Part shown: positions 51,539 to 60,726 of the stretch, piece by piece
Numbering within the stretch: the first letter of the stretch is position 1
How the letters are laid out: every line of letters begins with the position of its first letter
Program-made: the position numbers and the translations under genes
Notes under the pieces: generated by a model
Seen by the model: the letters and a program-made list of their open reading frames with translations, nothing else
Told to the model about the DNA's origin: nothing
Databases searched by the model: none
Source of the DNA: Bacillota bacterium
GTDB taxonomy: Bacteria; Bacillota; Clostridia; Christensenellales; UMGS416
Length of the DNA: 63,934 nt
Assembly: GCA_023410875.1 (NCBI GenBank)
Contig: JAEYPH010000072.1
Span: forward strand, 1-63,934
Direction: 5' to 3'

Positions 51539-54500
51539 ATGACTATGAGGACAGGCCGCAGCGGCCGCACGCAGCGTCGCGCGCAACCCGCAGAAGCCCA
51601 ACCGATGGAGCGAAAAACCTCGCAGGCGCGGGAGCCCGAAGGCCGCCGCCGCATATTCGATATCGTGATCCTGGCAGCGGTGGCGCTGTTGGTGTTTGCC
51701 GTTGTGAAGTCCGTGGGCAGCACATCGGCGCTGGCGCCGTCCAAGACCGCCGGCAGCGGCGCCAAAGATGGCGTCGCCGCCACCGGCACCCATATCGTAT
51801 TAAGCGAGGTTATACCCGCGAACAAGGGCATACTTTGTTCTGCCGACGGCAACTATTATGACTTGATCGAGGTCTACAACCCCACAGACAAGCCCGTGAA
51901 CCTGGAGGGCTATTCCCTGAGCGACAAGATCAAAAAGCCGCAAGCCTTCGTGTTCCCGACCTACGTGTTGGAACCGGGCAAGTTCGTCGTCGTATTCGCG
52001 TCCGGCCTCAAGAGCGACGATGTCGCCGACAAAAGCGAGATGCATGCGGCGTTCTCCGTGAGCTCCGCCGGCGAAGCGGTGCTGTTGAGCGACCCCGACG
52101 GCGCCGAGCTGCAGCAGATCACGCTGCCCTCGGTAGGCAACAACTTTTCCTACGCCGCGGACATGACATCGCTGAACGATTGGTCCGTCGTGGAAAAGCC
52201 CACGCCCGGCTTTCCCAATACCAACGAGGGCAACGCCGCCTTTCTGGAGACCCGCCGCGTGAGCGGCTCGCCGGTGGTCTTAAGCGAGGTCATGCCCGGC
52301 AACAACGCCGTGAACCACGACAAGGACGGCGACTACAGTGACTGGGTGGAGCTCTACAACGGCTCCGACGAGGAGATCAGCCTCAAGGGCTGGGGCCTGA
52401 GCAAGAGCGAAACCGACCCCAAGCGCTGGGTCTTCCCCGATGTCAAGATCGCGCCCAATCAGTATCTGGTCGTGTATCTGAGCGGCAAAAACCGCACCGA
52501 TCCCGCCGGAGAGCTGCACGCCAATTTCGGCGTGAGCTCCTACCAGGAATCGCTGTATCTGGCCAACGTGCAGGGTATGATCGCTGCCGAGATCCAAATC
52601 AACAACCTCAAAGACGACACGTCCTATGGTTTGATTCCCGGCACCGATCAGTGGAAGGTGTTCAACCACCCCACGCCCGGCCAGGCCAACACCGAAGATG
52701 GCTTCAACGCCCTGCAGCCCTCGCTGTATGCCGACCTGGACAAACAGGCCATCGTCATCAGCGAAGTCATGAGCGGCAATGTGACCACCCTCAAGGACGA
52801 CGAGTTTGAGGATTATCCCAGCTGGATAGAGCTCTATAATCAATCTGACAAGACTGTAAACCTTAAAAACTGGGGCCTGACTGACAAGGCCAACGAGCTC
52901 GCCCGATGGCGGTTCCCCGATATCACACTTCAAAGTGGCGAATATCTGGTGGTCTACGCCGACGAGCGCAACCTTAAGGATGAGGATGCGGCGGCAAAAA
53001 AAAAATTACACACAGACTTTAATCTGAGCCTGGATGGCGGCGTGCTGCTGCTGAGCAAGCCCGACGGCACTGTGGCCGACCGCACGCTGCTGCCGGCGCT
53101 GCACAACGACATGACCTACGGCCGGCCCCAGGGCAGCAAGCTTTATGAATACATCACGCAGCCCACGCCCGGCGCGGCCAACGGCGACGGATACCCCGGC
53201 TTCGCGCCGGACCCCATCTTCTCACTGAACGCCGGCCAGTATGACGGCGCACAGCTGGTGGAGCTGACGACCTACGACAGCAATGACCAAATCCACTACA
53301 CGACCGACAGCACGACGCCGGGCCAGAACAGCCAGGTCTACGGCCAGGCTTTCAATTTGGACAAGACCACGGTCATTCGCGCCATCGCCTACCGCGACGG
53401 CTACCTGCCCAGCAATGCCGTGTGCTCCACGTATTTGATCGATGAGGACATCAACCTTCCCATCGTCAGCATCGTGACCGACCCGAAGAACCTCTTCGAC
53501 GAGCAGACCGGCATCTACGCCAACGGCCCCGGCTGGACAAGTACCTTTCCCCACAAGGGCGCCAACTTCTGGAAGGATTGGGAGCGCCCAGCCCATGTGG
53601 AGCTGCTGGAGACCGACGGCACCGTGGCCCTCTCGCAGGACTTCGGGCTGAAGATTTACGGGCAGTATTCCCGCGGCAACGACCAGAAGTCCTTCGCGCT
53701 GATCGCGCGAAACATCTATGGGAAGAATTCCTTCGATTACCCGATCTTCCCCGACCTGCCGCACACGAGCTACAAGAGCTTCATCGTGCGAAACAGTGCT
53801 CAGGACGCCAACATGTCGCGCATCCGCACGTCGCTGCAGCTGAGCCTGGCAGCCGAGACCAGCAACGTGGATTATCAGTCCAGCCGCCAGGGCATCGTGT
53901 TCATCAATGGCGAGTTCTGGGGCGTCTACGACATCATGGAGAAGATCACCGAGCACTTCGTGTCACAGCACCACAATGTGGACCCGGAGCGCGTGGACAT
54001 GCTCGAGGGCAACGGAGCTGTGATGAACGGCTCCAACAAGGAATACAAGGCACTCATCGAATACGTGAAGAGCCACGATCTGAGCGTGCAGGAGAATTAT
54101 GATTATGTAGCGTCCAAGGTGGACATCGATAACTACATGGACTGGGTCATCCTGGAGATGTACACGGTGAACTCGGACCTGGGCAATGTTCGCTTCTGGA
54201 AGCCGCGGACGCCCGACGGCAAATGGCGTTGGATCCTCTATGACCTGGACTGGGGCTTCTTCCATGCCAACCAGGACAGCTCCAAAGCCTATCAGGATAC
54301 GTTCACGGAATTTCTGAATCCCGAAGGCAATGGCGTGGGCAACAGCTTTGACAACTCGCTGATCCGCGGCCTGCTGCAGAACGACAGCTTCCGTCAAAAG
54401 TTCATCGAGCGGTTCGTGTACCACACCAAGGTGACCTTCGACACCCAGCACGTGCTGCAGCGCATCGACGAGCTGGTTGCCAACATCGAGCCCTACATGC

Positions 54501-54667
54501 AGCGCGATAAGGACAAATGGGACAACGGCACCGTGGCGCGCTGGAAGAGCGTTCAGGTCGAGCTGCTCAAAACTTTCGCAAAGATTCGCCCGGACATGAA
54601 CCTGTTCTACCTGCAGCAGTATTTCAATCTGTCCGACGCCGAGATGCAGAAGCTGACCGGTAAATAA
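51539..54667 (+). CDS. cotH: CotH kinase family protein with three lamin-tail domains
   Basis: A 1042-residue membrane-anchored extracellular protein. Residues 40-59 are a transmembrane helix after a basic cytoplasmic stretch. Three lamin-tail domains follow (about 84-195, 243-375, 400-535), recognisable by VLSEVMPGN and VELYNGSDEEISLKGWGLS repeats. A chitobiase C-terminal-like domain comes next (about 560-635; IHYTTDSTTPGQNSQVY). The CotH kinase domain (640-1030) contains DYPIFPDLPHTSYKSFIVRN and the Asp pair in WILYDLDWGFFHANQD. CotH enzymes phosphorylate spore-coat or surface proteins. It heads an operon with VTC and DUF4956 genes. The start is ATG at 51539; 51545 is possible. Confidence 0.9.
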   Translation: MTMRTGRSGRTQRRAQPAEAQPMERKTSQAREPEGRRRIFDIVILAAVALLVFAVVKSVGSTSALAPSKTAGSGAKDGVAATGTHIVLSEVIPANKGILCSADGNYYDLIEVYNPTDKPVNLEGYSLSDKIKKPQAFVFPTYVLEPGKFVVVFASGLKSDDVADKSEMHAAFSVSSAGEAVLLSDPDGAELQQITLPSVGNNFSYAADMTSLNDWSVVEKPTPGFPNTNEGNAAFLETRRVSGSPVVLSEVMPGNNAVNHDKDGDYSDWVELYNGSDEEISLKGWGLSKSETDPKRWVFPDVKIAPNQYLVVYLSGKNRTDPAGELHANFGVSSYQESLYLANVQGMIAAEIQINNLKDDTSYGLIPGTDQWKVFNHPTPGQANTEDGFNALQPSLYADLDKQAIVISEVMSGNVTTLKDDEFEDYPSWIELYNQSDKTVNLKNWGLTDKANELARWRFPDITLQSGEYLVVYADERNLKDEDAAAKKKLHTDFNLSLDGGVLLLSKPDGTVADRTLLPALHNDMTYGRPQGSKLYEYITQPTPGAANGDGYPGFAPDPIFSLNAGQYDGAQLVELTTYDSNDQIHYTTDSTTPGQNSQVYGQAFNLDKTTVIRAIAYRDGYLPSNAVCSTYLIDEDINLPIVSIVTDPKNLFDEQTGIYANGPGWTSTFPHKGANFWKDWERPAHVELLETDGTVALSQDFGLKIYGQYSRGNDQKSFALIARNIYGKNSFDYPIFPDLPHTSYKSFIVRNSAQDANMSRIRTSLQLSLAAETSNVDYQSSRQGIVFINGEFWGVYDIMEKITEHFVSQHHNVDPERVDMLEGNGAVMNGSNKEYKALIEYVKSHDLSVQENYDYVASKVDIDNYMDWVILEMYTVNSDLGNVRFWKPRTPDGKWRWILYDLDWGFFHANQDSSKAYQDTFTEFLNPEGNGVGNSFDNSLIRGLLQNDSFRQKFIERFVYHTKVTFDTQHVLQRIDELVANIEPYMQRDKDKWDNGTVARWKSVQVELLKTFAKIRPDMNLFYLQQYFNLSDAEMQKLTGK

Positions 54668-54765
54668 AGGCGGCGGCAATTGAAAATTGCCGCTGCAAAG
54701 ACTGTATGGATAGCATCAGAATGTGCAACATTCAGCTGCCTTGCAAAAAAGGAGGGGCCAAGGTT

Positions 54766-55455
54766 TTGGAAAAAAACGTGCTGCGGCACGAGCTTAAATA
54801 TGTGCTCAGCGATGCCGACTATCTGTGGCTGCGGGACCGGCTGATGGCATTCATGCCCCTGGACAGCAACGCCGACCCCGCCACCCGTGGCTATCACATC
54901 CGCAGCCTGTACTTTGACGACCCGGAAAACACGGCGCTGTTCGAGAAATCCGACGGAGACGAATACCGTGAGAAGTTTCGCATACGGACCTATCGCGCCA
55001 CCGGCGATATCGTGTTGGAAAAGAAATCCAAAGTCGTCTACTATACGGCCAAGCAATCTGCTAAAATGGCACGGGAGCAATGCGATCGTTTGCTGGCCGG
55101 CGACGCGGAGGCGCTGCTGGAGAGCGAAAGCCCGCTCATGCGGGAGTTCTACGCCAAGATGCGCTCCCGGGTGCTCCGGCCCAAGGTCATCGTGGATTAT
55201 TGGCGCGAGGCCTATCTCTACCCCGCGGGCAACATCCGCATCACCTTCGACCGCGACCTGCACTCGGGCAATTATTCTCTGGACCTCTTCTCCGAGCGCA
55301 CCTCGGCAGTGCCCGTCATGGAGCCGGGCACGATGGTGATGGAAGTGAAGTATGACAACCTGTTCCCGCCGCATATCAAGGCGCTGATACAAGGGTTGAA
55401 CGCCCAGCGGCTGGCGGTGTCCAAATATGTTTTGTGCCGCCGCTTTCATGGTTAA
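54766..55455 (+). CDS. VTC-domain polyphosphate polymerase-like protein
   Basis: A 229-residue protein with the VTC fold: RHELKYVLSDADYLWLRDRL near the N-terminus, YHIRSLYFDDPEN, FRIRTYRATGDIVLEKKSK with basic residues lining the tunnel, and VMEVKYDNLFP (metal-ligand Glu) near the end. In yeast Vtc4 this domain makes polyphosphate. The start is taken as TTG at 54766 (GGAGG ten bases upstream) because the ATG at 54706 lacks an RBS and adds non-family residues. It is in operon with cotH and DUF4956. Confidence 0.85.
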   Translation: MEKNVLRHELKYVLSDADYLWLRDRLMAFMPLDSNADPATRGYHIRSLYFDDPENTALFEKSDGDEYREKFRIRTYRATGDIVLEKKSKVVYYTAKQSAKMAREQCDRLLAGDAEALLESESPLMREFYAKMRSRVLRPKVIVDYWREAYLYPAGNIRITFDRDLHSGNYSLDLFSERTSAVPVMEPGTMVMEVKYDNLFPPHIKALIQGLNAQRLAVSKYVLCRRFHG

Positions 55456-55488
55456 TATCTACAATGGAGTTTACTTAGGAGGACGTTT

Positions 55489-56175
55489 ATGAACTTCGGC
55501 GACATCTTCAAAAAGGGTTTCGTGGACCAGATCGCCAGCCAGGGCGGCACCAGCGTCGTCGCCATTGTGCTGATGCTGCTGCTTGCCCTGGGCGTGGGCC
55601 TTTTCATCTTCTATGTCTACAAGCGCACCTTCAGCGGCGTGCTGTACAGCCGCAACTTTAACATCTCTCTGGTCATGCTGCTGCTGGTGACCGCGCTCAT
55701 CATCCGCATCATGACATCCAACGTGGTGCTCTCACTGGGCATGGTGGGCGCGCTGTCCATCGTTCGTTTCCGCACGGCGGTCAAGGAAGCCATGGACACC
55801 GTCTACATGTTCTGGGCCGTGGCCATGGGCATTGTGCTGGGCGCGGGCGAGACTTTCTATCTGGTCGGCGTGATCGCTGCGGCGGGCATCGGCCTTGTGC
55901 TCTATGTCATGAACATGATAAAAGGTCGCGGCAGCTTCCCCTATCTGCTGATCGTGCGCCATGACTTCAACAGCGCCAGCGAGGTGGCCTACGCGCTGCA
56001 CAAGCTGCCGCGCAACGCCCGCCTCAAGAGCAAGACCGTTACGCAGAACGGCGTGGAGATCACGATGGAGCTGCGCCTGCCCGGCGACAACAGCACGTTG
56101 GTTAACGATTTCCTGCGCATCAACGGCGTGTATGACGCCACGCTGGTCAGCTTCCAGGGGGATTACGGCGCGTAA
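55489..56175 (+). CDS. DUF4956 membrane protein
   Basis: A 228-residue protein with four hydrophobic segments in the first 145 residues (VVAIVLMLLLALGVGLFIFYVY; ISLVMLLLVTALIIRIM; MFWAVAMGIVLGAG; LVGVIAAAGIGLVLYVM) and a soluble C-terminal ACT/ferredoxin-like part. VGALSIVRFRTAVKEAMDTVYMFWA is the DUF4956 core. It regularly accompanies VTC and CotH genes in bacteria; its role is unknown. The ATG has TAGGAGG upstream. It is last gene of the cotH-VTC-DUF4956 operon. Confidence 0.88.
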   Translation: MNFGDIFKKGFVDQIASQGGTSVVAIVLMLLLALGVGLFIFYVYKRTFSGVLYSRNFNISLVMLLLVTALIIRIMTSNVVLSLGMVGALSIVRFRTAVKEAMDTVYMFWAVAMGIVLGAGETFYLVGVIAAAGIGLVLYVMNMIKGRGSFPYLLIVRHDFNSASEVAYALHKLPRNARLKSKTVTQNGVEITMELRLPGDNSTLVNDFLRINGVYDATLVSFQGDYGA

Positions 56176-56187
56176 ACGCGCCTTTCG

Positions 56188-56401
56188 GACGGGGGACTCT
56201 GTCCCCCGCCGATGCCACCCCCTGTTTTTGGCTACCTTGTGCTCTGTTCTTCTTAGCCCGCTGCCGCACATGTCGCCAGCGGGCTTCTTTTTTGCCCGTC
56301 TCAGTAAATGGTATCTATGAACGAAAGATCGCCGCGGCGGGGTCTATAAACGTTTCTGTCTGATTGCGCGTTTCCTCCGGCGGAATGAATCCGCCGTCGG
56401 T
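56188..56401 (-). repeat. Family B structured repeat, copy B4
   Basis: Read on the minus strand: ACCGACGGCGGATTCATTCC and GCCGGAGGAAACG, then the central hairpin AGCCCGCTG...CAGCGGGCT with loop GCGACATGTGCGG. CAGGGGGTGGC and a GGCGGGGGACAGAGTCCCCC hairpin follow. The stem of the central hairpin differs from B2/B3 but pairs perfectly. It lies past the end of DUF4956. Confidence 0.75.
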
Positions 56402-56434
56402 AAGAAGCTTAGGTATACTCATAAAAAAACGGGT

Positions 56435-56580
56435 CCGAAGGTTTCCAAAGGGCGATCGGAAAGCCCTTTGGCCCTAGCGCAGGATGCGCCGCAGCCCAGC
56501 ACCATCGGAAGCGGCTCTGCCGCTTCAACCGGCTGGATGCCGGCGAGATGGTGCGCAGGTTGCACCCTCAGGTGCGAAAT
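56435..56580 (+). repeat. Family A structured repeat, copy A4 (long form)
   Basis: It has the core hairpin CCAAAGGGC-GATCGGAAA-GCCCTTTGG, then GCGCAGGATGCGC followed by an insert closed by GCACCATC...GATGGTGC. The insert contains AAGCGGC-TCT-GCCGCTT and CCGGC-TGGAT-GCCGG. The final hairpin is TTGCACC-CTCA-GGTGCGA. Relative to A1, stems change on both sides while TCT and TGGAT loops stay. It lies between convergent DUF4956 and the lipoprotein gene. Confidence 0.85.
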
Positions 56581-56621
56581 CCAAAGAGCTCAAAGCTTCA
56601 TGAGACGTTAGCTAATGGAAA

Positions 56622-57839
56622 CTACTCTTTAGTTAGTGTAACTGTCTGTATATCCGCAGGCAGGAAAGGCGCGGACGTGTAGGCCAGGGAGAGCGCGAAA
56701 TCGTCCGCTTGATAGGCAATGTAGTAGGTTTGATTGTTGTGGCGCAACACCAGTATGCCACCGGCGGCGGTGGCGCTGGCGGCATAACTCTTGTCGCCCA
56801 GCGTGAAGGTCATCGTGCCGTCTTCCCCGGCTTCCAGCGTGAGCGCCGGTTCTTCGCTGATCCACTTCCCTGCCAGCTCTTTGGGCGCTTTGAGCGCGTT
56901 GCGGAAGCTGTCGGTTGTGTACCACGAGCGCGCCTCGTCGCCATTGTCCAGCAGCAGTACCGTGCCGTCGGCCGCAGCATGAGCATACTGAATGTCCATA
57001 TCGCTCAGCCGCAGCAGCAGGAAGCCGCCCTCATAGTATTCCCAGGCCGCGTCCGTGGGATTGCCGCCGGCTCGCGTAACCGATGCCTTGCCGTCGCTCT
57101 TGAACTCCACGACCTGCGGCAGCGCCGCGCCGTCGGAGCCGGTCTGGTCGATCAGGCGCGTCCACTTTGCCAGCAACTCAGAAGGCTCCGACTTCTTCCA
57201 GTAAACCGTCCATTGCTTCTGGTCGCTGTCATACTCGCTGGTTTCGCCCAGACGCATCGTATCGTCTTCAAAAGAATAAAGGTTGTAGATGACATTGCCC
57301 GCGTCGTCCACCGCCTGCAGGATGCCGTCGCGGGCTGTGTACTTCAGCGTGCGTGTGCTCTTGCCGGCAGATTGGTCGTAATAGATGTCCTGCAGCGTGC
57401 CTTGGCCATCGAAGTTCAGCATGCCGTAGGTGGAATAGGCCGCCCACTGGCCAGCGAACTTGGCGTTGTCGTCACCCTGTTGGGCGAAGAGATTGGGATC
57501 GATATAAAAGCTGCTGTCGCCGGTGCTGTCATTTACCAGCGTGAGCATGTAGGAGCTTACGGTGAAGTCATAGGCGGTCTCCCGGCCACCCACGCGCACC
57601 ATCAGCTTCTCGTTGACCAGCCGCCACGTGCCGGAATTCTTGCCGGTCTGGGCATGGCCGCCCGCATCCAGCGTCAGGCGCTCGGGTAACGTGTTAACAG
57701 GCACGAACTGCACCCATTGGCCGGCCAGATTCGTAAGGCTTGGGTGCGTCACACCGGGCTTGGCGGGCTGCTGAGGCGTGCAGGCCGTTAAGCCCAGCAC
57801 CGCCAACAGCATGCATGCTATCCATCGCTTTGCAATCAT
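56622..57839 (-). CDS. Lipoprotein of unknown function
   Basis: A 405-residue secreted lipoprotein. The signal peptide MIAKRWIACMLLAVLGLTAC has the lipobox with Cys20. The rest shows two or three repeats of a lipocalin-like layout beginning LAGQWVQF, FAGQWAAYSTYG, LLAKWTRLID and ELAGKWISEEP, so it may consist of several small beta-barrel domains. No enzyme motif is seen. The ATG at 57837-57839 has GAGAGGG upstream. It is co-directional with and 8 bases after the small transporter gene. Confidence 0.75.
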   Translation of the reverse strand: MIAKRWIACMLLAVLGLTACTPQQPAKPGVTHPSLTNLAGQWVQFVPVNTLPERLTLDAGGHAQTGKNSGTWRLVNEKLMVRVGGRETAYDFTVSSYMLTLVNDSTGDSSFYIDPNLFAQQGDDNAKFAGQWAAYSTYGMLNFDGQGTLQDIYYDQSAGKSTRTLKYTARDGILQAVDDAGNVIYNLYSFEDDTMRLGETSEYDSDQKQWTVYWKKSEPSELLAKWTRLIDQTGSDGAALPQVVEFKSDGKASVTRAGGNPTDAAWEYYEGGFLLLRLSDMDIQYAHAAADGTVLLLDNGDEARSWYTTDSFRNALKAPKELAGKWISEEPALTLEAGEDGTMTFTLGDKSYAASATAAGGILVLRHNNQTYYIAYQADDFALSLAYTSAPFLPADIQTVTLTKE

Positions 57840-57847
57840 ATTCCCTC

Positions 57848-58213
57848 TCATGGCGCAGGCTTCCAATTCATCAGCACGATGCCCAGAAACACAGCCGTGA
57901 TGCCCGCCCACTGGAGCGGCGAGATGGCCTCTCGCAGAAGCAGCGCTGCGCTCAGGATCACAGCTACATAATTAAGCCCCACGACGAAGGGGAACACCAT
58001 GCTGACGTTGTTCTGCTGCAGCAGTGTAAAGTAAAAACAAAATCCCACAAAATAGATCAGCAGGCCGGCAACGGTCTTCCAGTTGATGTGCAGGCCTATG
58101 AGCGTCAGGCCGGTTGTGCCGGCGGTCTTGATGAGCATCAGGCCGGCCACCGAGCAGACGACATAGATCAGCGTATAGGGAAGCAGCTTTGCGACCAAGG
58201 CTTTTTGGACCAT
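57848..58213 (-). CDS. Small EamA/EmrE-like transporter
   Basis: A 121-residue protein with four hydrophobic helices (LLPYTLIYVVCSVAGLMLIK; VAGLLIYFVGFCFYFTLL; VFPFVVGLNYVAVILSAALLL; WAGITAVFLGIVLMNW), the size and layout of small multidrug resistance or single-repeat EamA proteins. The substrate is unknown. The ATG at 58211-58213 has AGGAGAGATGG upstream. The longer ORF includes non-hydrophobic upstream sequence. Confidence 0.78.
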   Translation of the reverse strand: MVQKALVAKLLPYTLIYVVCSVAGLMLIKTAGTTGLTLIGLHINWKTVAGLLIYFVGFCFYFTLLQQNNVSMVFPFVVGLNYVAVILSAALLLREAISPLQWAGITAVFLGIVLMNWKPAP

Positions 58214-58272
58214 CCATCTCTCCTGTGCAGGAAAGGAGCGGTTGGCGATATTATACCGCATCAAAAGGGCGA

Positions 58273-58318
58273 TGGCTACCGCAGGAAATGCGCTTGCGCA
58301 TTTCTGGCCATCGCATAG
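58273..58318. repeat. Nested hairpin containing the family D palindrome
   Basis: CGATGGC and GCCATCG form an outer stem. Inside it is GCAGGAAATGCGCTTGCGCA with TTTCTG, the same AAATGCGC-TT-GCGCATTT palindrome as in 29916-29938 and close to that in 4055-4077. Confidence 0.65.
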
Positions 58319-58341
58319 CGTTGGCGGGCGGTCCTGGTCTG

Positions 58342-58605
58342 TTAGCTTGATATGCCCCGGCGACGCAGGATGTCCCAGAGCATGACCATCGTGTCCAGCA
58401 GCCGACTGCGGGCCAGCGCGATGCGCTCATGGGCGCTGTCATTGGGCGGGAACCTCATATCGTGGGTCAGGCAAAGCAGTTGATCGTATGACAGCAAGTC
58501 ATACTGGCGCAGATCATCCAAGGCCAGCGACAGCAGCCGTCCGTATGCCCCATCGTCCATTGCACCCGTCCTGTTTTCCAGTTCCTCGCGCAGCGTCAAA
58601 CCCAT
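58342..58605 (-). CDS. Small hypothetical protein
   Basis: An 87-residue helical-looking protein (LREELENRTGAMDDGAYGRLLSLALDDLRQYDLLSYDQLLCL...LLDTMVMLWDILRRRG). No family was recognised. An ATG at 58603-58605 with a weak GGCGGTG upstream is chosen; a TTG at 58651-58653 would add 16 residues. It follows the MGMT-like gene on the same strand within 70 bases. Codon usage is like its neighbours. Confidence 0.5.
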   Translation of the reverse strand: MGLTLREELENRTGAMDDGAYGRLLSLALDDLRQYDLLSYDQLLCLTHDMRFPPNDSAHERIALARSRLLDTMVMLWDILRRRGISS

Positions 58606-58672
58606 CACCGCCGGGCTTAGCGTGGGCGGCGCAGGCGCCTTCCATGCCTGCAAAATACTGGAAATGCGCCGC

Positions 58673-59023
58673 TCAGCCTGGCTTATTCAGCGGCATCTCA
58701 ACGGCGGCGTGGGCCTCCTCGATGTGCCACAGATGCTCCCTCAGGTCTACGTGCCCGTTGCCCAGAAAGGCCACGCCCTCGCTTACCAGGCGCGCTCGCT
58801 GCTCTCCGGGGCCAAAAACCTCTTCGGGCACCAGCGCGCCGCCGGAGCGCACAACCCGGTGGCACGGCAAACCCTCCGGCGCGCGCGCCACGGCGCGGGC
58901 CGAGCGCCGGGCCTCCCGCGGGTTGCCGCACAGCGCCGCCAGCAGGCCGAAGGTGGCTACCCGCCCCGCAGGTATGGCCGCAACATAGCGGTAGATCAGC
59001 GTGCGGTAATCTCCGTCGGTCAT
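58673..59023 (-). CDS. MGMT-family DNA-binding protein (alkyltransferase or alkyltransferase-like)
   Basis: A 116-residue protein comprising only the C-terminal MGMT domain. IPAGRVATFGLLAALCGNPREARRSARAVAR is the winged-helix part, followed by GLPCHRVVRSGGAL, which retains the acceptor cysteine of PCHRV. Such short proteins act as alkylguanine repair or damage-flagging factors; with the cysteine present, transferase activity is possible. Its ATG overlaps the mutM stop (ATGA), coupling two DNA-repair genes. Confidence 0.87.
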   Translation of the reverse strand: MTDGDYRTLIYRYVAAIPAGRVATFGLLAALCGNPREARRSARAVARAPEGLPCHRVVRSGGALVPEEVFGPGEQRARLVSEGVAFLGNGHVDLREHLWHIEEAHAAVEMPLNKPG

Positions 59024-59838
59024 GGTTGCTCCCTCTGGCACTGGGGGCAGATGAAGCCGCTGGTGCTGCCGGTCTTGATCTTCACGATGGGCTCGCCGCA
59101 CGCAGGGCACGGCTGTCCCTGGCGGTACCCCACCAACAGTTCCCCTTCCTCAAAGCCGCCGGGTTGGTCGTCCAGGCCGTTTTCATACCACGCGCCGCCC
59201 TTGCGGCGGGCGTCGGCCAGCAGGAAGCGCATGGCGTCATAAATAGCGCGGCGCTCCTGCTGATCCAACGAGCTCACCAGGCGCGCCGGGTGCAGCCGCG
59301 CCAGAAACAGCAAGTCCTGCACGTAGAAATTGCCGATGCCGCACATCAAATCCTGGCGCAGCAGCACGCTCTTGATCGTGGCCTTTCGCTGGCCCAGTAT
59401 GCGGTCGAAATCCTCAAAGGAGAAGCCCTCGGCCATGGGATCGGCGCCCAGGTTGTCGGTCAGCGAGTGGGTCTGGCCCGGCGCGATGTGGTGCAGAGAA
59501 CCCAGGAACCAAAAGCCGATGGACAATGCGCTGCCGTCGGTGAAGCGCAGCGCCGCGCGCCACTTGTCCCGCAGGGCCTCCCCCGGCCGGCGCAGCACCA
59601 CATTGCCGCCCATGTTCAGGTTGAGCGCCAGCCGCGCGCCGTCATCCAGCCCCAGGAACGCCCACTTGCCCAGCGACGTCACACCGATGACCGTGCGCCC
59701 GCTGACCGCCTGTTGAAAGGCCTCCACGCCCATGTTCAGGCATTTCTCCTGGTTCACTTCGGCTCCACTGATCGTCTTGCCGGTGAGCGCCCCATTCATC
59801 TGGTCCGCCAGATGGCTGATCTCCGGATACTCTGGCAT
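59020..59838 (-). CDS. mutM: Formamidopyrimidine-DNA glycosylase (Fpg/Nei family)
   Basis: A 272-residue base-excision repair glycosylase/AP lyase. The catalytic N-terminus PEYPEI follows the initiator Met (Pro2, Glu3), LGKWAFLGLDDG lies near residue 57, and the H2TH region contains CGIGNFYVQDLLFLARLHP. The C-terminal zinc finger CPACGEPIVKIKTGSTSG...CPQC is complete. The start is ATG at 59836-59838 after GAGGAGGAACC; the upstream ORF residues are not part of the family, since Pro2 must be N-terminal. Confidence 0.93.
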   Translation of the reverse strand: MPEYPEISHLADQMNGALTGKTISGAEVNQEKCLNMGVEAFQQAVSGRTVIGVTSLGKWAFLGLDDGARLALNLNMGGNVVLRRPGEALRDKWRAALRFTDGSALSIGFWFLGSLHHIAPGQTHSLTDNLGADPMAEGFSFEDFDRILGQRKATIKSVLLRQDLMCGIGNFYVQDLLFLARLHPARLVSSLDQQERRAIYDAMRFLLADARRKGGAWYENGLDDQPGGFEEGELLVGYRQGQPCPACGEPIVKIKTGSTSGFICPQCQREQP

Positions 59839-60018
59839 GGTTCCTCCTCGGGTAATAAGTAAGGTGTGCAGACCAAACCTTACGTTACCGCCAGTATAAA
59901 GCAGGGCAAACGCCCGCGCAACCCCAGGATTGCTGCCTCTTCGACAGGATCTGTGCACAGTCGCCAATGGCCTTCGTGTTATACTAACAGATAGTTTGGA
60001 TGCGATCGGAGGGATGAC

Positions 60019-60561
60019 ATGAAAAAGAAGGTCGTGCTGCTGGCACTGCTGCTGATCGTCGTTGTAAGCCTCGGCGTGTGGGCGGTCAAGGCAGCCTTCT
60101 TCCCAGGCGCTTCGGCCCAGGCCACCGCGCGGGATTTTCTGATCCAGTATTATTCCATCCCCGATCACCAGTTCTATACCGAGCGCCTGCAGACTTCGGC
60201 GCAAAGCGCGTCAGAGGCCATCGATGGAACATACAGCTCATTCCTGAGCGAACCCTATATGGAGCATTTTCAGGCCAACCGCGAGGGCTACCAACTGGAG
60301 GTTTGGGCAGCGGACAAAGGCTACGTGCTGGCCATAGACAAGCTGGACGTCCGCCCCGCAGTTGCCGGTACCCAGGGCGGCAAGACCTTTCTGCAATATA
60401 CCATCACGCTGACCGTGACCCGCGAGAGCGACAAGCAGCTGGCCACCGTGGAGCAGAGCGGGCTGATCGATGTGGACAAAGTACAGGGCGGCTATCGGGT
60501 GTCGGCGTGGCAAAGGTTCAATGAAAAGGAGCTGCTTAGCGTGAACCTGTTCCCGCAGTGA
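60019..60561 (+). CDS. Membrane-anchored hypothetical protein
   Basis: A 180-residue protein with an N-terminal signal anchor (MKKKVVLLALLLIVVVSLGV) and a soluble extracytoplasmic domain with NTF2/conjugation-protein-like wording (ATARDFLIQYYSIPDHQFYTERL...GGYRVSAWQRF). No lipobox cysteine is present. The RBS CGGAGGGATGAC precedes the ATG, and TATACT about 40 bases upstream may be the -10. It is divergent from mutM and convergent with the P-loop gene. Function unknown. Confidence 0.72.
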   Translation: MKKKVVLLALLLIVVVSLGVWAVKAAFFPGASAQATARDFLIQYYSIPDHQFYTERLQTSAQSASEAIDGTYSSFLSEPYMEHFQANREGYQLEVWAADKGYVLAIDKLDVRPAVAGTQGGKTFLQYTITLTVTRESDKQLATVEQSGLIDVDKVQGGYRVSAWQRFNEKELLSVNLFPQ

Positions 60562-60627
60562 TGCTGATGATTCAAAGATAAGGCTGTCGCTCTAAACGTA
60601 TAATGTATATCTCATGTACGAGGAAGG

Positions 60628-60685
60628 ATTTCGCACCTGTTGGCGCGACCAAAGGGCTTTCCGATCGCCCTTTGGAAACCTTCGG
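60628..60685 (-). repeat. Family A structured repeat, copy A5 (minimal)
   Basis: On the minus strand: CCGAAGGTTTCC, the core hairpin with loop GATCGGAAA, then TCGCGCC-AACA-GGTGCGA. As in A3 the middle hairpin is missing. It lies between convergent genes. Confidence 0.85.
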
Positions 60686-60726
60686 CACCCATCTGTTGAC
60701 TAAAAATCGATTGACATGACGCCCCG

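Noticed and set aside
56176..56621. tRNA or other classical RNA gene in the gaps between operons
   Set aside because: No cloverleaf with TTCRA-type T-loop and CCA end was seen; hairpins there belong to families A and B.
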